The notes: generated by a model not told the origin, from the letters alone. A stretch of 64,000 bases of DNA from Megascapheus bottae (GCA_024803745.1 JANJXV010000024.1:19229927-19293926); one strand, 5' to 3'. Positions 1 to 11,824 are shown, numbered from the stretch's first letter. Translations and numbers: made by a program.

Positions 1-3000
1 TTGTGCATGGCGAAAGGCTAGGGTCAATTTTTAATTTTCTGCATGTGGCTTGTCCCGACCGGCGGGACGTCAACTAGGGCCAAGAACCTAGAGGGAGGAA
101 TGAAAGGGACAGAAGACACAAAGAAGGCAGCAAGACAAGCGTTCTGATCAAGCTGCGAATTTTATTTTTCACACAGAGGCTTATATGCCTCTTCAGGAGA
201 GGCAATAGGGGGTTGGGGTACTGCTCAGGGTAGGAGGTCAGGTGGTAGGATGTTTACATATCAATACAAGCAGGCAAGAGTTGCTTAGTGACCTTAGGGC
301 AAGGAACTATGCAGGCACATTCTTATGCTAAGAATTCAGGGAGGAGGAGAATGTCTCCGAAAGTGGCTGCCCAGTTTTGCTAGCACCAATAACTGAATAG
401 ACTGTTTGTTCCACTGTATGTCTTTGGCTCCTTTGTCAAATACAAGTTGCCTATAGGTATGTGGTTCTATTTCTGGGTCTTCTATTCTGTTCCACTGATC
501 TTCTGTTTTTGTTATTATGGCTCTACAGTAGAGTTTGAAGTCTGGTATTGTAATACCACCAGCATTGCTCTTTTTGCCTAGAATTGTTTTGGCTATTCTA
601 GGTCTTTTCTTGTTCCATATGAATCTTTGGATTATATCTTCTATTTCCGTAAAGAATGTCTTTGGGATTTTGATGGGGATTGCATTGAATTTGTATATCA
701 ATTTTGGCAGTATACCCATTTTCACTATGTTGGTTCTCCCTAGCATGAGCATGGGATGTCTTTCCATTTCCTAGTATCCTCTTTAATTTCTTTTGTTAGG
801 CTTTTATAGTTTTCATTGAATAATTCCTTTACATCTTTCGTTAAGTATATTCCTAGGTATTTTATTCTTTTGGGGGCTATTGCAAATGGGATCATTTTCT
901 TGATTTGGCCTTCTGTTTGTGTATTGTTGGTGTACAAGAAGCCTACTGGCTTCTGAAGGTTAATTTTGTATCCTGCCCCTTTGCTAAAGTAGTTTACTAA
1001 TTCTAGAAATTTGGGAGTGGAGTTTGTTGGGTCACACAGGTAGAGGATCATGTCATCTGCGAATAGGGATAGTTTAATTTCTTCTTTCCCTATGTGGATC
1101 CCTTTGCTGTCCTTTTCTTGCCTTATTGCTCTGGCTAAGGGTTCCAGCACGATATTGAAGAGGAGTGGAGAGAGTGGGCATCCCTGTCTAGTTCCTAATT
1201 TTGAGGTGAATGGTTCCGGTCTTTCACCATTTAGTATAATACTGGCTGTAGGTTTTTCATATATGGCTTTCACTATTTTGAGGAATGTACTTCTTATTCC
1301 TATTTTTTCTAGTGCTTTCAACATGAATGGATGTTGTATTTTGTCAAATGCCTTCTCTGCATCCAGAGAAATTATCATATGATTCTTATCCTTAGCTCTA
1401 TTGATGTGATGTATTACATTGATTGATTTGCGAATGTTAAACCAGCCTTGCATCTGTGGGATGAAGCCTACTTGATCATAGTGTATGATTTTTTAAATTT
1501 GTTTCTGGATTCTGTTGGCTAAAATTTTATTGAGGAGTTTTGCATCTGTGTTCATTAGAGAGATAGGTCTGTAGTTTTCTTTTTGTTGGGTCTTTCCCTG
1601 GTTTGAGGATGAGAGTAATATTAGCTTCATAAAATGAGTTTGGTATTGCTCCTTCTGTTTCTATTTCTCAGTAGAGTTTCAAGAGTATAGGTGTTATTTC
1701 ATCTTTAAATGTCTTGTAGAATTCCACAGTGAATCCATCTGGACCTGGGCTCTTTTTGGTTGGCATTTCCCTGATTGCTTTCACAATTTTGTTGTAAGAT
1801 ATTGGTTTGTTCAGTTTGTTTACCTCACCGTTGTTCAGTGTGGGTAGCCTATATTTATTTAAGAAATCATCCATTTCTACCAGATTTTCTTGTTTCTTTG
1901 AATATAGGCCGTGGTAGTACCTATTCATTATGGACTGGATTTCTTGGGAATCAGTTGTGATTGTTTCCATGGGGTCTCTAATCTTGTTTATTTGAGTCTC
2001 CCCCTTTCCTTTTTTTGATTAATCTTGCCAGGGGTCTGTCTATTTTGTTGAGTCTTTCAAAGAACCAACTTTTTGATTTATCAGTTTTGTGTATAGTAGA
2101 TCTTATTTCAATCTCTGATAGTTCTGATTTTATTTTTGTTATTTCTGTCCTTCTAGTTGTTTTACAATTAAGTTTTTCTTGCCCCTCTAGGTGTTTCAGG
2201 TTTTTTTTTTTTAGGTTATTTACATTCTCTTCTTCTGTCTTTTTAATATGCACTCCTAGTGCGATAAATTTGCCTCTTAGAACTGCCTTTGCTGTGTCCC
2301 ATAAGTTCCTTTGTGATGTTTCTTGATTGTCATTACATTCAAGGAAGTTTTAAATTTCATTTCTGATCTGATCTGTTACCCAGGAGTTATTCAGAAGTGG
2401 GTTGTTCAGTTTCCAAGTGATTGAATGTTTTTTTACTTTGACTGCATTGTTCAGAATTAGTCTGACTCCACTGTGGTCTGATAGAATGCATGGGATCATA
2501 TCAGTCCTCTTGTATCTGTTTAAGTTTTCTGTATGAACTATTATACGATCAATTTTGAAGTATGTGCCATGTGCTGTTGAGAAAAATGTAAAAAGTTTCA
2601 CAGTTGGGTGGAAGACTCTGTGTATATCTGTTAAGCCCAGCTGGGCTATGGTGTTTTTTAAGTCGATGGTGTCTTTGCCTAACTTTTGTTGAGTTGACCT
2701 GTCATTTGTTGAGAGTGGTGTATTGAGGTCTTCCAGTATGATTGTGTTTGAGTCTATCTTGTTCTGTAATTCTAAGAGAGTTTGTTTGACGTATTTGGAT
2801 GCTCCCGTGTTGGGGGAGTAAGTGTTTATAACTGTAATATTATGGGCATGGATTGTACCCTTTACTAATATATAATGGCCGTCTCTATCTTTATGTACTG
2901 ATTTTGCTGAGAAGTTAAATTTGTCGGAGATTAAGATTGCTACTCCTGCTTTCTTGCATGGTGCATTGGAGTGGAAAATTCGTTCCCATCCTTTCACTTG

Positions 3001-3230
3001 GAATTTGTTTCTGTCTTTGGCGGTGAGGTGGGTCTCTTGGAGGCAACATATGGATGGGTGGTGTTTCTTAATCCAGTCTGCTGCTCTGTGTCTTTTGATT
3101 GGATTGTTCAGCCCATTCACATTTAGGGAAATTATGGAAATTAGTTTTTTGGTTTTGTTTTTGTTCATTTTCTCCTCAAGGCTGACAGGCTGTCTTTTGA
3201 TCCATTCCTCCATTTGGGACTTTTTGTTGG
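1..3230 (-). mobile_element. L1 LINE, antisense, ORF2 part, interrupted by a solo LTR
   Basis: Minus-strand frames give an L1 ORF2 protein in broken pieces. The endonuclease domain lies at about 3213-2350, with the SLNVNG and QETHL motifs and the catalytic SDH at 2481-2473; the usual GDxN motif reads EDLN here. The reverse transcriptase lies at about 1453-740, with FADD at 1063-1052. A later ORF2 segment lies at 767-363, and its continuation is at 50-1 beyond the nested LTR. Several stops and frame changes separate the pieces, so it is dead. The 5' end is truncated near 3230, just upstream of the ORF2 start, where a SINE fragment begins. Its 3' end lies beyond the window. Confidence 0.93.
51..362 (-). 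mobile_element. Solo LTR (family A) nested in L1
   Basis: The same sequence recurs in opposite orientation at 4574-4913. A 6-bp duplication, gtggct, flanks it exactly (45-50 and 363-368), and removing it restores L1 ORF2 continuity. On the minus strand it has a TATA-like element near 190-179 and AATAAA at 166-161. The 3' terminus is CA; the 5' terminus reads TT where TG is expected, probably one mutation. A 6-bp duplication is typical of class II (ERVK-type) integrations. There is no internal region, so this is a recombined solo LTR. Confidence 0.85.
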
Positions 3231-3715
3231 TTAATTGGAGATAAGGATCTCATAGATTTGTCTGCCTGGGATACCTTCAAACATTAATCCTTAGATCTCA
3301 GCCCCAAGTAGCTACTGCTACAGTCTTCATTTGTTTGTGTAATACTGTTTTATTATTATGTTGGGATTTTTGTTGTTATATTTGTTTGTTTTATTTTTAG
3401 CAATGTTGCAGATTGAACACAGGGTTGATACTGCTAGGCAAGCATTTTATCACTTGAGCCTCACTCCTAGCCCTCATTCTTTTTTTTCTCAGTTTGTAGG
3501 ACTTGAACTCTGGGCCTGGGCACTGTCTCTGAGCTCTTCAGCTCATGGTTACCACCCTACCCCTTGAGCCACAGTGCCACTTCCAATTTTCTGGTGGTTA
3601 ATTGGAGATAAGAGTCTCATGGACGTTAGGCCGAGCTGGTTTTGAACCGTGATCCTCAGATCTCAGCCTCCTGACTAGTATTCCAGGCATGAGCCACCTC
3701 ACACAGCTCTAGCCC
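3231..3715 (-). repeat. SINE cluster (B1/tRNA dimer type), antisense
   Basis: A fragment at 3231-3335 and an almost complete copy at 3475-3715 belong to the dimeric SINE used throughout this window: a B1-like half (sense: cctgtaatcctagctactca) joined to a tRNA-like half (sense: gtggtagagtgctagccttg). A short tRNA-like piece with 'gctaggcaagcattttatc' lies at about 3410-3470. I call this dimer type 2 below. Type 1 is the ID-like tRNA dimer. Confidence 0.85.
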
Positions 3716-3856
3716 CATTCTTATAATAAAAGTTAGGTTATTCTTTGGAGGGAACATCTATTTCTCAAGTTAAACAAGTTTCTGAAGTAGGTTAAAAAAA
3801 AAGTGCCATACCAATTATCAACCAGTACACTTAAAAGATTTAAAAATTGTTCTACA

Positions 3857-4310
3857 GGGCTGGGAATTTGGCTTAGTGGTAGAGTGCTTGCCTAGCATGC
3901 ACGAAGACCCAGGTTTGGTTCTTCGGTACTACATACACGTAGGAAAATCCAGAAATGGTGCTGAGGATCAAGTGGAAGAGCTCTAGCCTTGAGAAAGCCG
4001 AAGAACAGTGCTCAGGCCCTGAGCTCAAGACCTAGGACTGGCAAAAAAAAAAATAGTTCTACAAAGATTTAATAACCCAGTTAAGTGCTGGTGGCTCACA
4101 CCTGTAATCCTAATCAGGATGCTGAGATCTTAGAATTTCCGTTCAGAGGCAGCCAGGGCAAGGAAAGCCTATGAGACTCCTATCTCCAATAAACCATCAA
4201 AAAACCAGAAGCGGAGCTGTGGCTCAAAGTGGTAGAGTGCTAGCCTTGAGCAAAAATCGCTCAGAGGCAATACCCAGGCCCTGAGTTCAAACCTCACATC
4301 TGACACCTAC
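3857..4310 (+). repeat. Type 1 SINE followed by type 2 SINE
   Basis: The type 1 copy is at 3857-4047. It starts gggctggga, has an A-box-like tggcttagtggtagagtg and a B-box-like ggtttggttc, and ends in an A-rich tail. The type 2 copy is at about 4085-4310 and starts at gtggctcacacctgtaatcc. Both are tRNA-related RNA polymerase III retroposons by structure. They occupy most of the stretch between the antisense L1 and the next L1. Confidence 0.85.
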
Positions 4311-4379
4311 CCGCCCCCCCCAAAAGAACTAATCACCTAATCAATAAATAGACAAAGTAACTAACTAGAGCCTTATAAG

Positions 4380-6117
4380 AAATAAAAGAGGCCAACAATG
4401 AAACATGTCTAACCTCTCTGGCCATAAAGGAAATGAAAATCAAAACAACACTGAGATTCCATCACACCCCAGTAAGATAGGGCATCATCAAAAATATGAA
4501 CAATAACAAATGTTGCCTGGGACATGGAGGGAAAGGAACGCTATTATGCTGTTCGTGGAAACGGTATAACTGTCTCTGCCGGGAACATTCTCCCCCTCCC
4601 TGAATTCTTAACATAAGAATGTGCCTGCATAGTTCCTTGCCCTAAGGGCAACATTTTGTAATTAGGTCACTAAGCAAAGCATGGCTGCTTGTGTTGATAT
4701 GCAAACATCCTACCATCGGACCTCCTACCCCGAGCAGTACCCCAACCCCCACTTGCCTCTCCTGAAGAGGCATATAAACCCCTGTGTGAAAAATAAAATT
4801 TGCAGCTTGATCAGAATGCTTGTCTTGCTGCCTTCTTCATGTCTCCTGTCCCTTTCATTCCTCCCTCTAGTTTCTTGGCCCTAATGGACGTCCCACTGGA
4901 TGACCTGTGGTGACCCAGGACAAGACAATAACAGACACCAGACCATGGAATTGAAGTTGAGGGCACCAGGGGCCTAAAATTGTCCTCCAGCTTCAGGTGT
5001 CCTGGGTATTTATTGATAAGGGGTGTACATGCAGAAAAAGTAACGTGACAGTACCTTGAAGTGACAAGCATCAATCATGTGATACACTCAAGTGATAAGC
5101 AACCTTTTGTAACTTTAGGAACAGCCTCAAGCAGCAGATGACTTATGATTAATGTAGATTTTTGTCTATCTCTAAATTTCCAGAAAGTGTGATGTAGAAT
5201 TAGCCTACACCTAGGATAGGAATCTGAGGTCTTCCAAGCCTCCATTTCAGGAGACTCTCAGCATTCTGAGAATTCTGGGAAGAATGGTTCCATCCTTCTA
5301 ATCATTTCAGGTCACACAGGTCGATGTTTGTGGGCTCTCACATATGACCACTATGGAAGGCATTTTAGAGATTCCTCAAAATTTTCAACAGAATCTAGCC
5401 ATTCCATTCTTTGACATTTATCCAAAAGCTTACAGTCAGGATACAGTAAAGATACTTGAACATCTATGTTCACTGTTGCCCTATTACCATAGCCAAGTGA
5501 TGGAAATAGCCCAGGTGCCCTACAAGGGATGAACAGACCAAAAAATTAGATAGATAGATGAATAGATTGATCCGTATTATACATATAATATATACTGCAT
5601 ATTTATGGTGGAGTTTTATTTATTTATCAGGGAGAATAATATTGTGTCATATACAGGAAATGAATGGTCCTGGGGGAAAAATGATATTAACAAAATATAC
5701 CAGGCCCAGAGAGACAAGGAGACATGTTTTCTCTCATAGATGGAAGTTTGATCTAATTTATATGGATACAATAAACACATACAGAATCACTTGCAAGTGT
5801 TTACATATGTATTAACCGAAGTATAGTAAACGCAGGGGAGAATTCAAGTAGTGTAATTCCTTAGAGAAATGAGTTTGCAGCCCAGCAAAATGAATACCAG
5901 GAAACTGGCATTTGAGGTATGGGAAGGAGGTCAAAGAAGAGAGGTAGAACAATAAAGAAAAGAAGGAAAAGGAGAATGCAGCCATAAAACTCAATGCATA
6001 TCTTATGAAATTAGGAAAATTTAAGAGAAGGGCTGGATTGGGAGGGGTAGGGGAGAAAGATGAAAGGCGTAGTATCGATCCAGATGCATTATACTTCTAA
6101 ACTCAAAAAAAAAAAAA
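4380..6117 (+). mobile_element. L1 LINE 3' portion, sense, interrupted by LTR insertion
   Basis: The C-terminal part of ORF2 is visible at about 4400-4573 and resumes at 5349, for example as IPFFDIYPKAYSQD followed by LEHLCSLLPYY and a stop at 5530. The 3' UTR runs to an A tract ending near 6117. The L1 reading continues on both sides of 4574-5342, which shows the LTR material came later. It is 5'-truncated and inactive. Confidence 0.85.
4574..5342 (+). mobile_element. LTR family A copy plus a second LTR-like block
   Basis: Positions 4574-4913 match the solo LTR at 51-362 in opposite orientation, with TATAAA at 4773-4778 and AATAAA at 4792-4797. The adjoining 4914-5342 is not part of the other copy. 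It starts TG, ends CA and carries a minus-strand AATAAA near 5017, so it may be a second, antisense LTR inserted into the end of the first. The whole block is flanked by tataac (4568-4573) and tatgac (5343-5348), an imperfect 6-bp duplication inside L1. The internal boundary between the two parts is uncertain. Confidence 0.7.
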
Positions 6118-6640
6118 GCTCAGGAACTGCACCCAGGCCCTGAGTTCAAGCCCCAGGATGGACAAAAATAAAGTTATATGAGAGACAAGGAGGAACAGAG
6201 TTGATGCAAAAGCAAACCATGAAAATTAGTCAAAACTTGTAGTCAAGAAACTCAGGAACTCTGAGATTTGGTTAGTCCCTCTTTTTATTCTTGAAGGGTG
6301 AGTTTTGAGACATTCCCCTAATGGGAATAGTTAGGCTAATTAGGGACTTTGACTGACAGGTCAAAGTATAACTCAAGCTATACTGGGCATATGTTAAATG
6401 CTCAAATGCATTTTGAATCAGAATCATGAAATATAAGGGAAATTCATGAGCTGTTCAGAAAAGGGGGGGAAGGGGAATGGGCCAGGAGTTTGGCCTAGTG
6501 GTAGAGTGCTTGCCTAGCATGCACGAAGACCCAGTGTTCGATTCCTCAGTACCACATACATAGGAAAAAGCCAGAAATGGTGCTGAGTCTCAAGTGGTAG
6601 AGCTCTAGCCTCAAGCTCAGGACTGGCAAAAAAAAAAGTG
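6118..6640 (+). repeat. SINE fragment and type 1 SINE
   Basis: A type 2 right-end fragment follows the L1 tail at 6118-6172 (cccaggccctgagttcaagc). A type 1 copy with internal shortening lies at about 6480-6640 and ends in an A tract and a G run. The DNA between (6175-6475) shows no gene or repeat that I can name. Confidence 0.75.
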
Positions 6641-6795
6641 GGGGGGGGGAATATCAAAAAGGGTACTTAGGATCACCATTGGACTAAGCTGTACGTGTTT
6701 TAAGAATCAAGACAACCATAAAAGAACAACCACAAAGAGGATGTGTTAGGGCATTTCTGGGTGTTCTAGGATGACTCACTTCACACCTATTTTTT

Positions 6796-6904
6796 AAAAA
6801 ATGGACTGTTTCACAAATTTGCGTGTTATCCTGTGTGTTCCAGGGCCATGCTAATCTTCTCTGTATCATTCCAATTTTAGAATATGTGCTGCCAAAGCAA
6901 GTAC
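6796..6904 (-). pseudogene. U6 snRNA retropseudogene
   Basis: Read on the minus strand this is a degraded full-length U6 spliceosomal RNA. It has the 5' part gtacttgctttggcagcaca, the core containing gatacagagaagattagcat, then ggaacacacaggataacacg and a short terminal A-rich run. The changes relative to functional U6 in the 5' end and the 3' stem argue for a pseudogene. An 8-bp repeat, acacctat, flanks it (6783-6790 and 6903-6910, overlapping its 5' end by up to two bases), consistent with L1-mediated insertion. There is no obvious PSE/TATA promoter. Confidence 0.9.
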
Positions 6905-7084
6905 ACCTATCTTATGTGCCCTTGCTCTCTGCTCACTTCTGTCCTGTGTGTCCTAGTTTTCTATATTAGAATAGCCTTCACGTGCAATCCTTCCGAATCT
7001 CTGCCTCCTCTATAGCTAGGATTATACAAATAAATCATTGCACCCAATAATTTGTCTTTTGTTGTAGTTGTTGTTTTGGTTTTG

Positions 7085-7675
7085 GTTTTGTTTTTGCCAG
7101 TCCTGGCCTTGAGCTCAGGGATGGAGCACTGTCCTTGGGCTTTCTCAAGGCTAGAGCTCTACCACTTGAGCCAAAGCACCACTTCTGGCTTTTTTCTATG
7201 TATGTGGTACCATAGGTCTTCCTGCATGCTAGGCAAGCACTCTACCACTAGGGCAAACTCCCTGCCCATTTTGTTGTTTTCTTAATTTTAGTTTTTATTC
7301 ATCCTGGGGCTTAAACTCAGGGTCTCAAAGCTAGCACTCTACCACTTTGCTTGAGCCACAGCTTCACTTTAATTTTTCTGATAGGTAATTGAATAAAAGT
7401 CTCATGGCCTTTCCTCCTTGGGCTAGCTTCAAACTGCAATCATCAGATCTCAGTCTCCTGAGTAACTAGGCATGAACCTCATTTTTTTGGCCACTCCTGG
7501 AGCTTGAACTTAAGGTCTGGACACTGTCCCTGAGCCTCTCCATGCTTAAGATTAGTGCTCTATTACTTGATACATAGTGCCACTTCTGGATTTTCCTGTT
7601 TGTGTAGTCCTAAGAAATTAAACCCAGGGCTTCATGCATGCTAGGCAAGCATTCTACCACTAAGTCACATTCCCA
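7085..7675 (-). repeat. Three antisense SINEs in a row
   Basis: Type 1 lies at 7085-7268, type 2 at about 7295-7480 and a diverged type 1 at about 7482-7675. Each shows the antisense hallmarks: cttgaactcagg near the start, ctaccacttgagcc in the middle, and gctaggcaagcactctacca in type 1. A short GA tract follows at about 7780-7806. Confidence 0.85.
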
Positions 7676-8269
7676 AATCATGCCACATTTCTTAATCTAT
7701 GATGTAAATCCTTAAGTTGCATAGAAACATGCTCACCTTTTTTGTGAGAAATAGGTAGGTAGGCAGGTAAGTAGAAAGAGAGAGAAAGAGAGAGAGAGAG
7801 AGAGCCAGACAGACAAAATGCTTTTATTTTCCTTCTTTGAGGAGAACACAGCCTTGGGAATTATCTCTAGTATTCCCAAATAATAAATCTTTTTTCACTC
7901 TTTTATCTTCAAGTTATGCTTGTCAGTTTTATTTTAACTAAGAATTAAACCCAGTGCATTTGGTTACAGTGGTTATAACCACCTTTGCAGTAGCATAGAT
8001 TGCTCAGAGCAGAGCACTGGGCTAGCATGCAAAAGGTTCTTGATCCAATTCTTACTACTATGGATTTACAACACAACCATTTACAGTGGCTCAAAGAAAT
8101 ACAAAATTGGAGAGGATATCATAATGACCCTCTAGCTATTACCTTGCTTGAAAGGATTTCCATACATAACCAATCAGTTCCTACACATTCCTATTTTAAG
8201 AAAAATGTCCAAATTTTACCTATAGATATATAGGATATCACAATATGTCACCCCCAAATTTGCCATGCT

Positions 8270-8770
8270 AGAATATAGGTTATTTCAAGCTGAAAGCAAT
8301 TAAGGAAATTGAAACACAGAAGGAGTTCTCTGGCATCCCATCTGCCTAGAGACAGACTGTAGCCCCCTTGCAAATGGCATCCCAACCCACACTTCCCATA
8401 TAGGGAGGGATTAACAACCTATATCATTCAAGACAAGATGGTACCAGGAAAGGGCCATACATGAATACACTTGCCTAACATCACTCATCTACCCTTCATT
8501 TCCTATGTTCGTTTTCCATCTATTTGCCATCCCACAATAGGTCACCCCTGGAAGCTTAGTGTCCCTTTCTTGATGTTGTCATTTCTCTAAATACATCCCC
8601 TTCCCTGAATGGTGTCAAAGCCTCCAAGCCTAGGCCTTTCCTTGAGTGTTTTCTCTTCAATGAAATATATTCCTGCCTGTCTCATGCCAATTTTTTTATA
8701 TGAAATAAAGTTGCAGGCCTTTTTTTAGATCTGTTGTAAGCTTGTTTTGGATGCCAAGCCAGAGTACCTA
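8270..8770 (+). repeat. Probable decayed LTR
   Basis: A moderately GC-rich block ends with ttatatgaaataaagttgca, giving AATAAA at 8704-8709 followed by a short T-rich segment, as in the R/U5 end of an LTR. The style resembles ERVL/MaLR LTRs. I could not find its 5' boundary or a flanking duplication, so this is a low-confidence call. The preceding 7680-8270 holds nothing that I recognise. Confidence 0.35.
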
Positions 8771-8814
8771 AAAGAGTAGAGGACATTTACCAATCACTAC
8801 AGATACTTGTATTT

Positions 8815-9110
8815 TTTAATTGCATTTTATCATCAGGGTAACATATAGAGGGGTTACAGTTACATTCATCAGGTAGTGGCTACATTACTTCTTGAACATT
8901 GATACTTCTTCTCATGTTTTTCTCTCACCTTCCCTCCACCTACTCCCTCCCAGATACTTGTATTTTTTTTCTCCTTTCTTCCCTCCTTCTTTCTTCCTTC
9001 CCTCTCCTTCCTTCCTTCCTCCTCCTCTCTCTCTCTTTCCCTATTCTCTTCCCCCTCCTCCTTCCTGTCTGTTCTTTCTCTTTTCTGATACAGCATCCCA
9101 CTATGTAGCT
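8815..9110 (-). repeat. L1 3'-end remnant, CT-rich tract and B1 scrap
   Basis: Positions 8815-8955 resemble the antisense L1 3' UTR seen elsewhere in the window (tatagaggggttacagttac). A CT-rich low-complexity tract runs from about 8965 to 9080. A B1-like scrap (ctatgtagctatggattaca) follows at about 9098-9140. The open frames on both strands here are low-complexity artefacts. Confidence 0.55.
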
Positions 9111-9219
9111 ATGGATTACAGGTATATACCTTCACACTTAACTACCGGTTTGAATTTCTAAGACATATTATCTCATCTGCCCTACTCCTTCAGCATAACT
9201 AAAAAGAAAATTAGCAAAA

Positions 9220-10400
9220 CTTTGTGAGAGAATATTGGTAGGAGGAGAAACTGTGTAAGGGAAGAGGAAAAGGCTATGGGGATGAATATAATCAATGTAC
9301 TTTATATACTTGAAAATTAAATAAAGAAATTTATTAAAATTATAAAGCAAATGGGCCAGAGGAGGGAATAAGAAGTAGTAATGGGCCAGACAAGACACTG
9401 GTAACTCAGGACTATGATCCTAGCTACTCAGAATTCTGAGATCTGAGGATCACAGTTCCTTTGATTTATTCTCATTTGTTGCTGTTTTGTTTTTTTTTTA
9501 TTTCCATACCCTTTGTCTTATATGTAAGTTCACCTGCTTGGGGAGGGGAAGGGAAAGTACAGCAGCAGTGGGACAAAAGAAGAACCAATTCAGCAGTGAT
9601 ACTTACTAGAAACTATGTTGTAAATAAACCATACATCTTGAGGGAGATGGGGTTCAGGAGGGGAAAGCTGGGAGAAAATGATGGTAGGAATGACACTGTC
9701 CAAAAAGAAATGTGTTCATTACTTGACTTATGTAACTGTAACCACTCTGTACATCACCTTTACACTATTTTTTTTAAAAGTAAGAATGGGGTAAGTTTGC
9801 ACAAAACATGAGTTGCTCAAAGCATGAGATGTGGTATTTGTACACAATGGAATTCTATGCTGCTGTCAGAAAGAATGACATTGCCCCATTTGTTAGGAAA
9901 TGGAAAAACTTAGAAAAATCATATTAAGTGAAGTAAGCCAGACTCAAAGGAACTTAGGCTCAATGGTTTCCCTCATTTGTCATAATCAGTAGAAACCTTG
10001 GGCTCTCCTAGCAGAGATTTGCAATAGAGCAAAACCTTGATACATAAGGCCATATAGTATGAAGCTAATTGAAAAGACCTCCAGGATATTGAAACAAAAG
10101 CCATATAATGAATGATTGTTGTCCTTAATGTACTATGTTATCTCTCATCTCTTTTGCTGTCCCTTGGTTATCTCATATTGTTACAGTATCTCACTTTGTT
10201 ATCTGATATATTGGATATATTTGTATTTGGTTATTTGAAATTGGATAGGGAAGGGGGGAAAACCAAGACGGGAGGGGGGGAGGGTAATGGGAACCAAGAC
10301 ATGTGAAAGGGTATCAATATATGTGAATTAATGCACCTTCTATCTGGCAAATATCATGTAACCGTTTTATTAATTACAATAAAAAATATATTAAAAAAAA
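9220..10400 (+). mobile_element. Sense L1 3' ends (at least two copies)
   Basis: The best-preserved copy, about 9820-10400, runs from the final ORF2 segment (read on + as [24 protein letters not shown]) through the 3' UTR with its G-rich stretch at 10250-10290 to an AATAAAA tail. Older 3' ends lie at about 9220-9350 and 9530-9780. A type 2 SINE scrap sits at 9388-9455. None can code. Confidence 0.75.
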
Positions 10401-10404
10401 GAAA

Positions 10405-10720
10405 TTTCACAGTGAGGGCATGGGAATGTGGCTTATGGTAGAGTGCTTGCCTAGCATGTGTAAAGCCCTGGGTTCAATTCCTCAATACCACATGAAAAGA
10501 AAAGGCCAGAATTGGCATTGTGGCTCAAATGGCAGAGTACTAGCCTTGAGCGAAAGAAGCTCTGGGACAGTGCCCAGGCCCTGAGTTCAAGCCTCAGAAC
10601 TGCGGGGATAAAAAGAAAGGAAGGAGGGAAGGAAGGAAGAAAGGAAGGAAGGAAGGAAGGAAGGAAGGAAGGAAGGAAGGAAGGAAGGAAGGAAGGAAGG
10701 AAGGAAAGGAGGAAGGAGAA
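10405..10720 (+). repeat. Type 1 SINE with (GGAA)n tail
   Basis: The type 1 SINE covers about 10405-10610. Its A-rich tail passes into a GGAA tetranucleotide array of about 100 bp (10614-10716). Arrays grown out of SINE tails recur in this window at 18262-18340. The open frames on both strands here come from the tetranucleotide. Confidence 0.9.
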
Positions 10721-10779
10721 AGAAATATCTAATTAATATGTGCTTATGTAATAATGATAATAAGTTTGAGTTTAACTGG

Positions 10780-11400
10780 CACCATCTTGGCATCTTGGAC
10801 GATAGGAAATTTCCCAAACACTTGAAGGTAGAGACCCATCCTGAGGTGATCAGCATGCCCAGATTCCTAGAGGCAGGGGTGAGGACCTAGAAAATTCATT
10901 CCTGGACATGCCAGAACTATACCATGAATCACAAGACTCTTTGACCTCTTAAGCTCCCTGTGACCCTTCCCCCTAACCATGACTCTATTTATACCCTCAA
11001 CCACTCTACTGCCAGTTGGCATCGTGCCTCCTATCTCCTGACTTTCCTCAGGTCTCCGTGGATGGCATACCTCTTCAGCTCTCCATTAAGAGTTGGTTTT
11101 GGTTTGTTGAGGTTTTCTGCTCTTTACTTTCCTAACCTCACTAATCAGTTTGGTGGTGGTAGTGGTGTTCTTTGTCGGTCACAGGGCTTGAACTCTGGGT
11201 TTGGGCACTGTCCCTGAGATCTACAGCTCAAGGCTTTGAGCAACAGCACCACTTGTCACAGTTCAGTTTTCTTATCGTGTTAAGCCTATTCAGGGCTGCA
11301 AGGTTTGGGGGACATTTGTCCACTTGCAGTCGCCAGCCAGTTTGCTAATAAATATTACTGATTCAACCTCTCAAAATGTGGCTTCTCTGTATCTTGCAAA
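10780..11400 (+). repeat. Probable LTR with nested SINE piece
   Basis: The terminal part around 11290-11400 carries AATAAA at 11347-11352 and shares tccacttgcagtc and aaaatgtggcttctctgt with 13268-13335, so the two are copies of one LTR-like family. A TATA-like tatttatacc lies near 10985. An antisense type 2 SINE fragment interrupts it at about 11165-11265. The 5' boundary was not found. Confidence 0.5.
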
Positions 11401-11459
11401 CAAATTCCCATATAACACAACAAAATTTAAAACTATGATTCTACAAAAGTTTCTCTATT

Positions 11460-11463
<4 letters not shown>

Positions 11464-11550
<87 letters not shown>
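11464..11550 (+). repeat. (GT)n(GA)n microsatellite
   Basis: An uninterrupted GT run passes directly into a GA run, about 87 bp in total. It is a compound dinucleotide repeat. Confidence 0.97.
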
Positions 11551-11552
<2 letters not shown>

Positions 11553-11554
11553 TG

Positions 11555-11815
11555 GGGCTTGAATTTGACCCAGGTGTCATCCCTGAGCTCTTCAGTTCAA
11601 GGTTACTGCCCTACCCCAAGGACTGGGCGTTGTTCCTGAGCTTAAGCCTATCGCCTTACCCTTGAGCCAAGCCTCACTTCCTGTTTTCTAGAGGTTTATA
11701 GGCGATCAGAGTCTCAGGTCCTTTTGTGCCTGGGCTGGCTTTGAAATTTGATCCTCAGATTTCAGCCTCCTGAGTAGTTAGGATTACAGGTGTGAGCCAC
11801 TGTGCCCAGCTCTAT
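11555..11815 (-). repeat. Type 2 SINE, antisense
   Basis: A nearly complete antisense copy with an internal partial repetition of its tRNA-like half. It ends in ggattacaggtgtgagccac, the reverse complement of the B1-like start. Confidence 0.85.
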
Positions 11816-11824
11816 TTTATCTCT

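Noticed and set aside
3857..3935. tRNA-like sequence with A and B box words
   Set aside because: It is the head of a dispersed SINE present in many copies, not a folded tRNA gene.
10512..10856. KEGRKEGR-type and LPSFLPSF-type frames
   Set aside because: Translation of the GGAA array on either strand.
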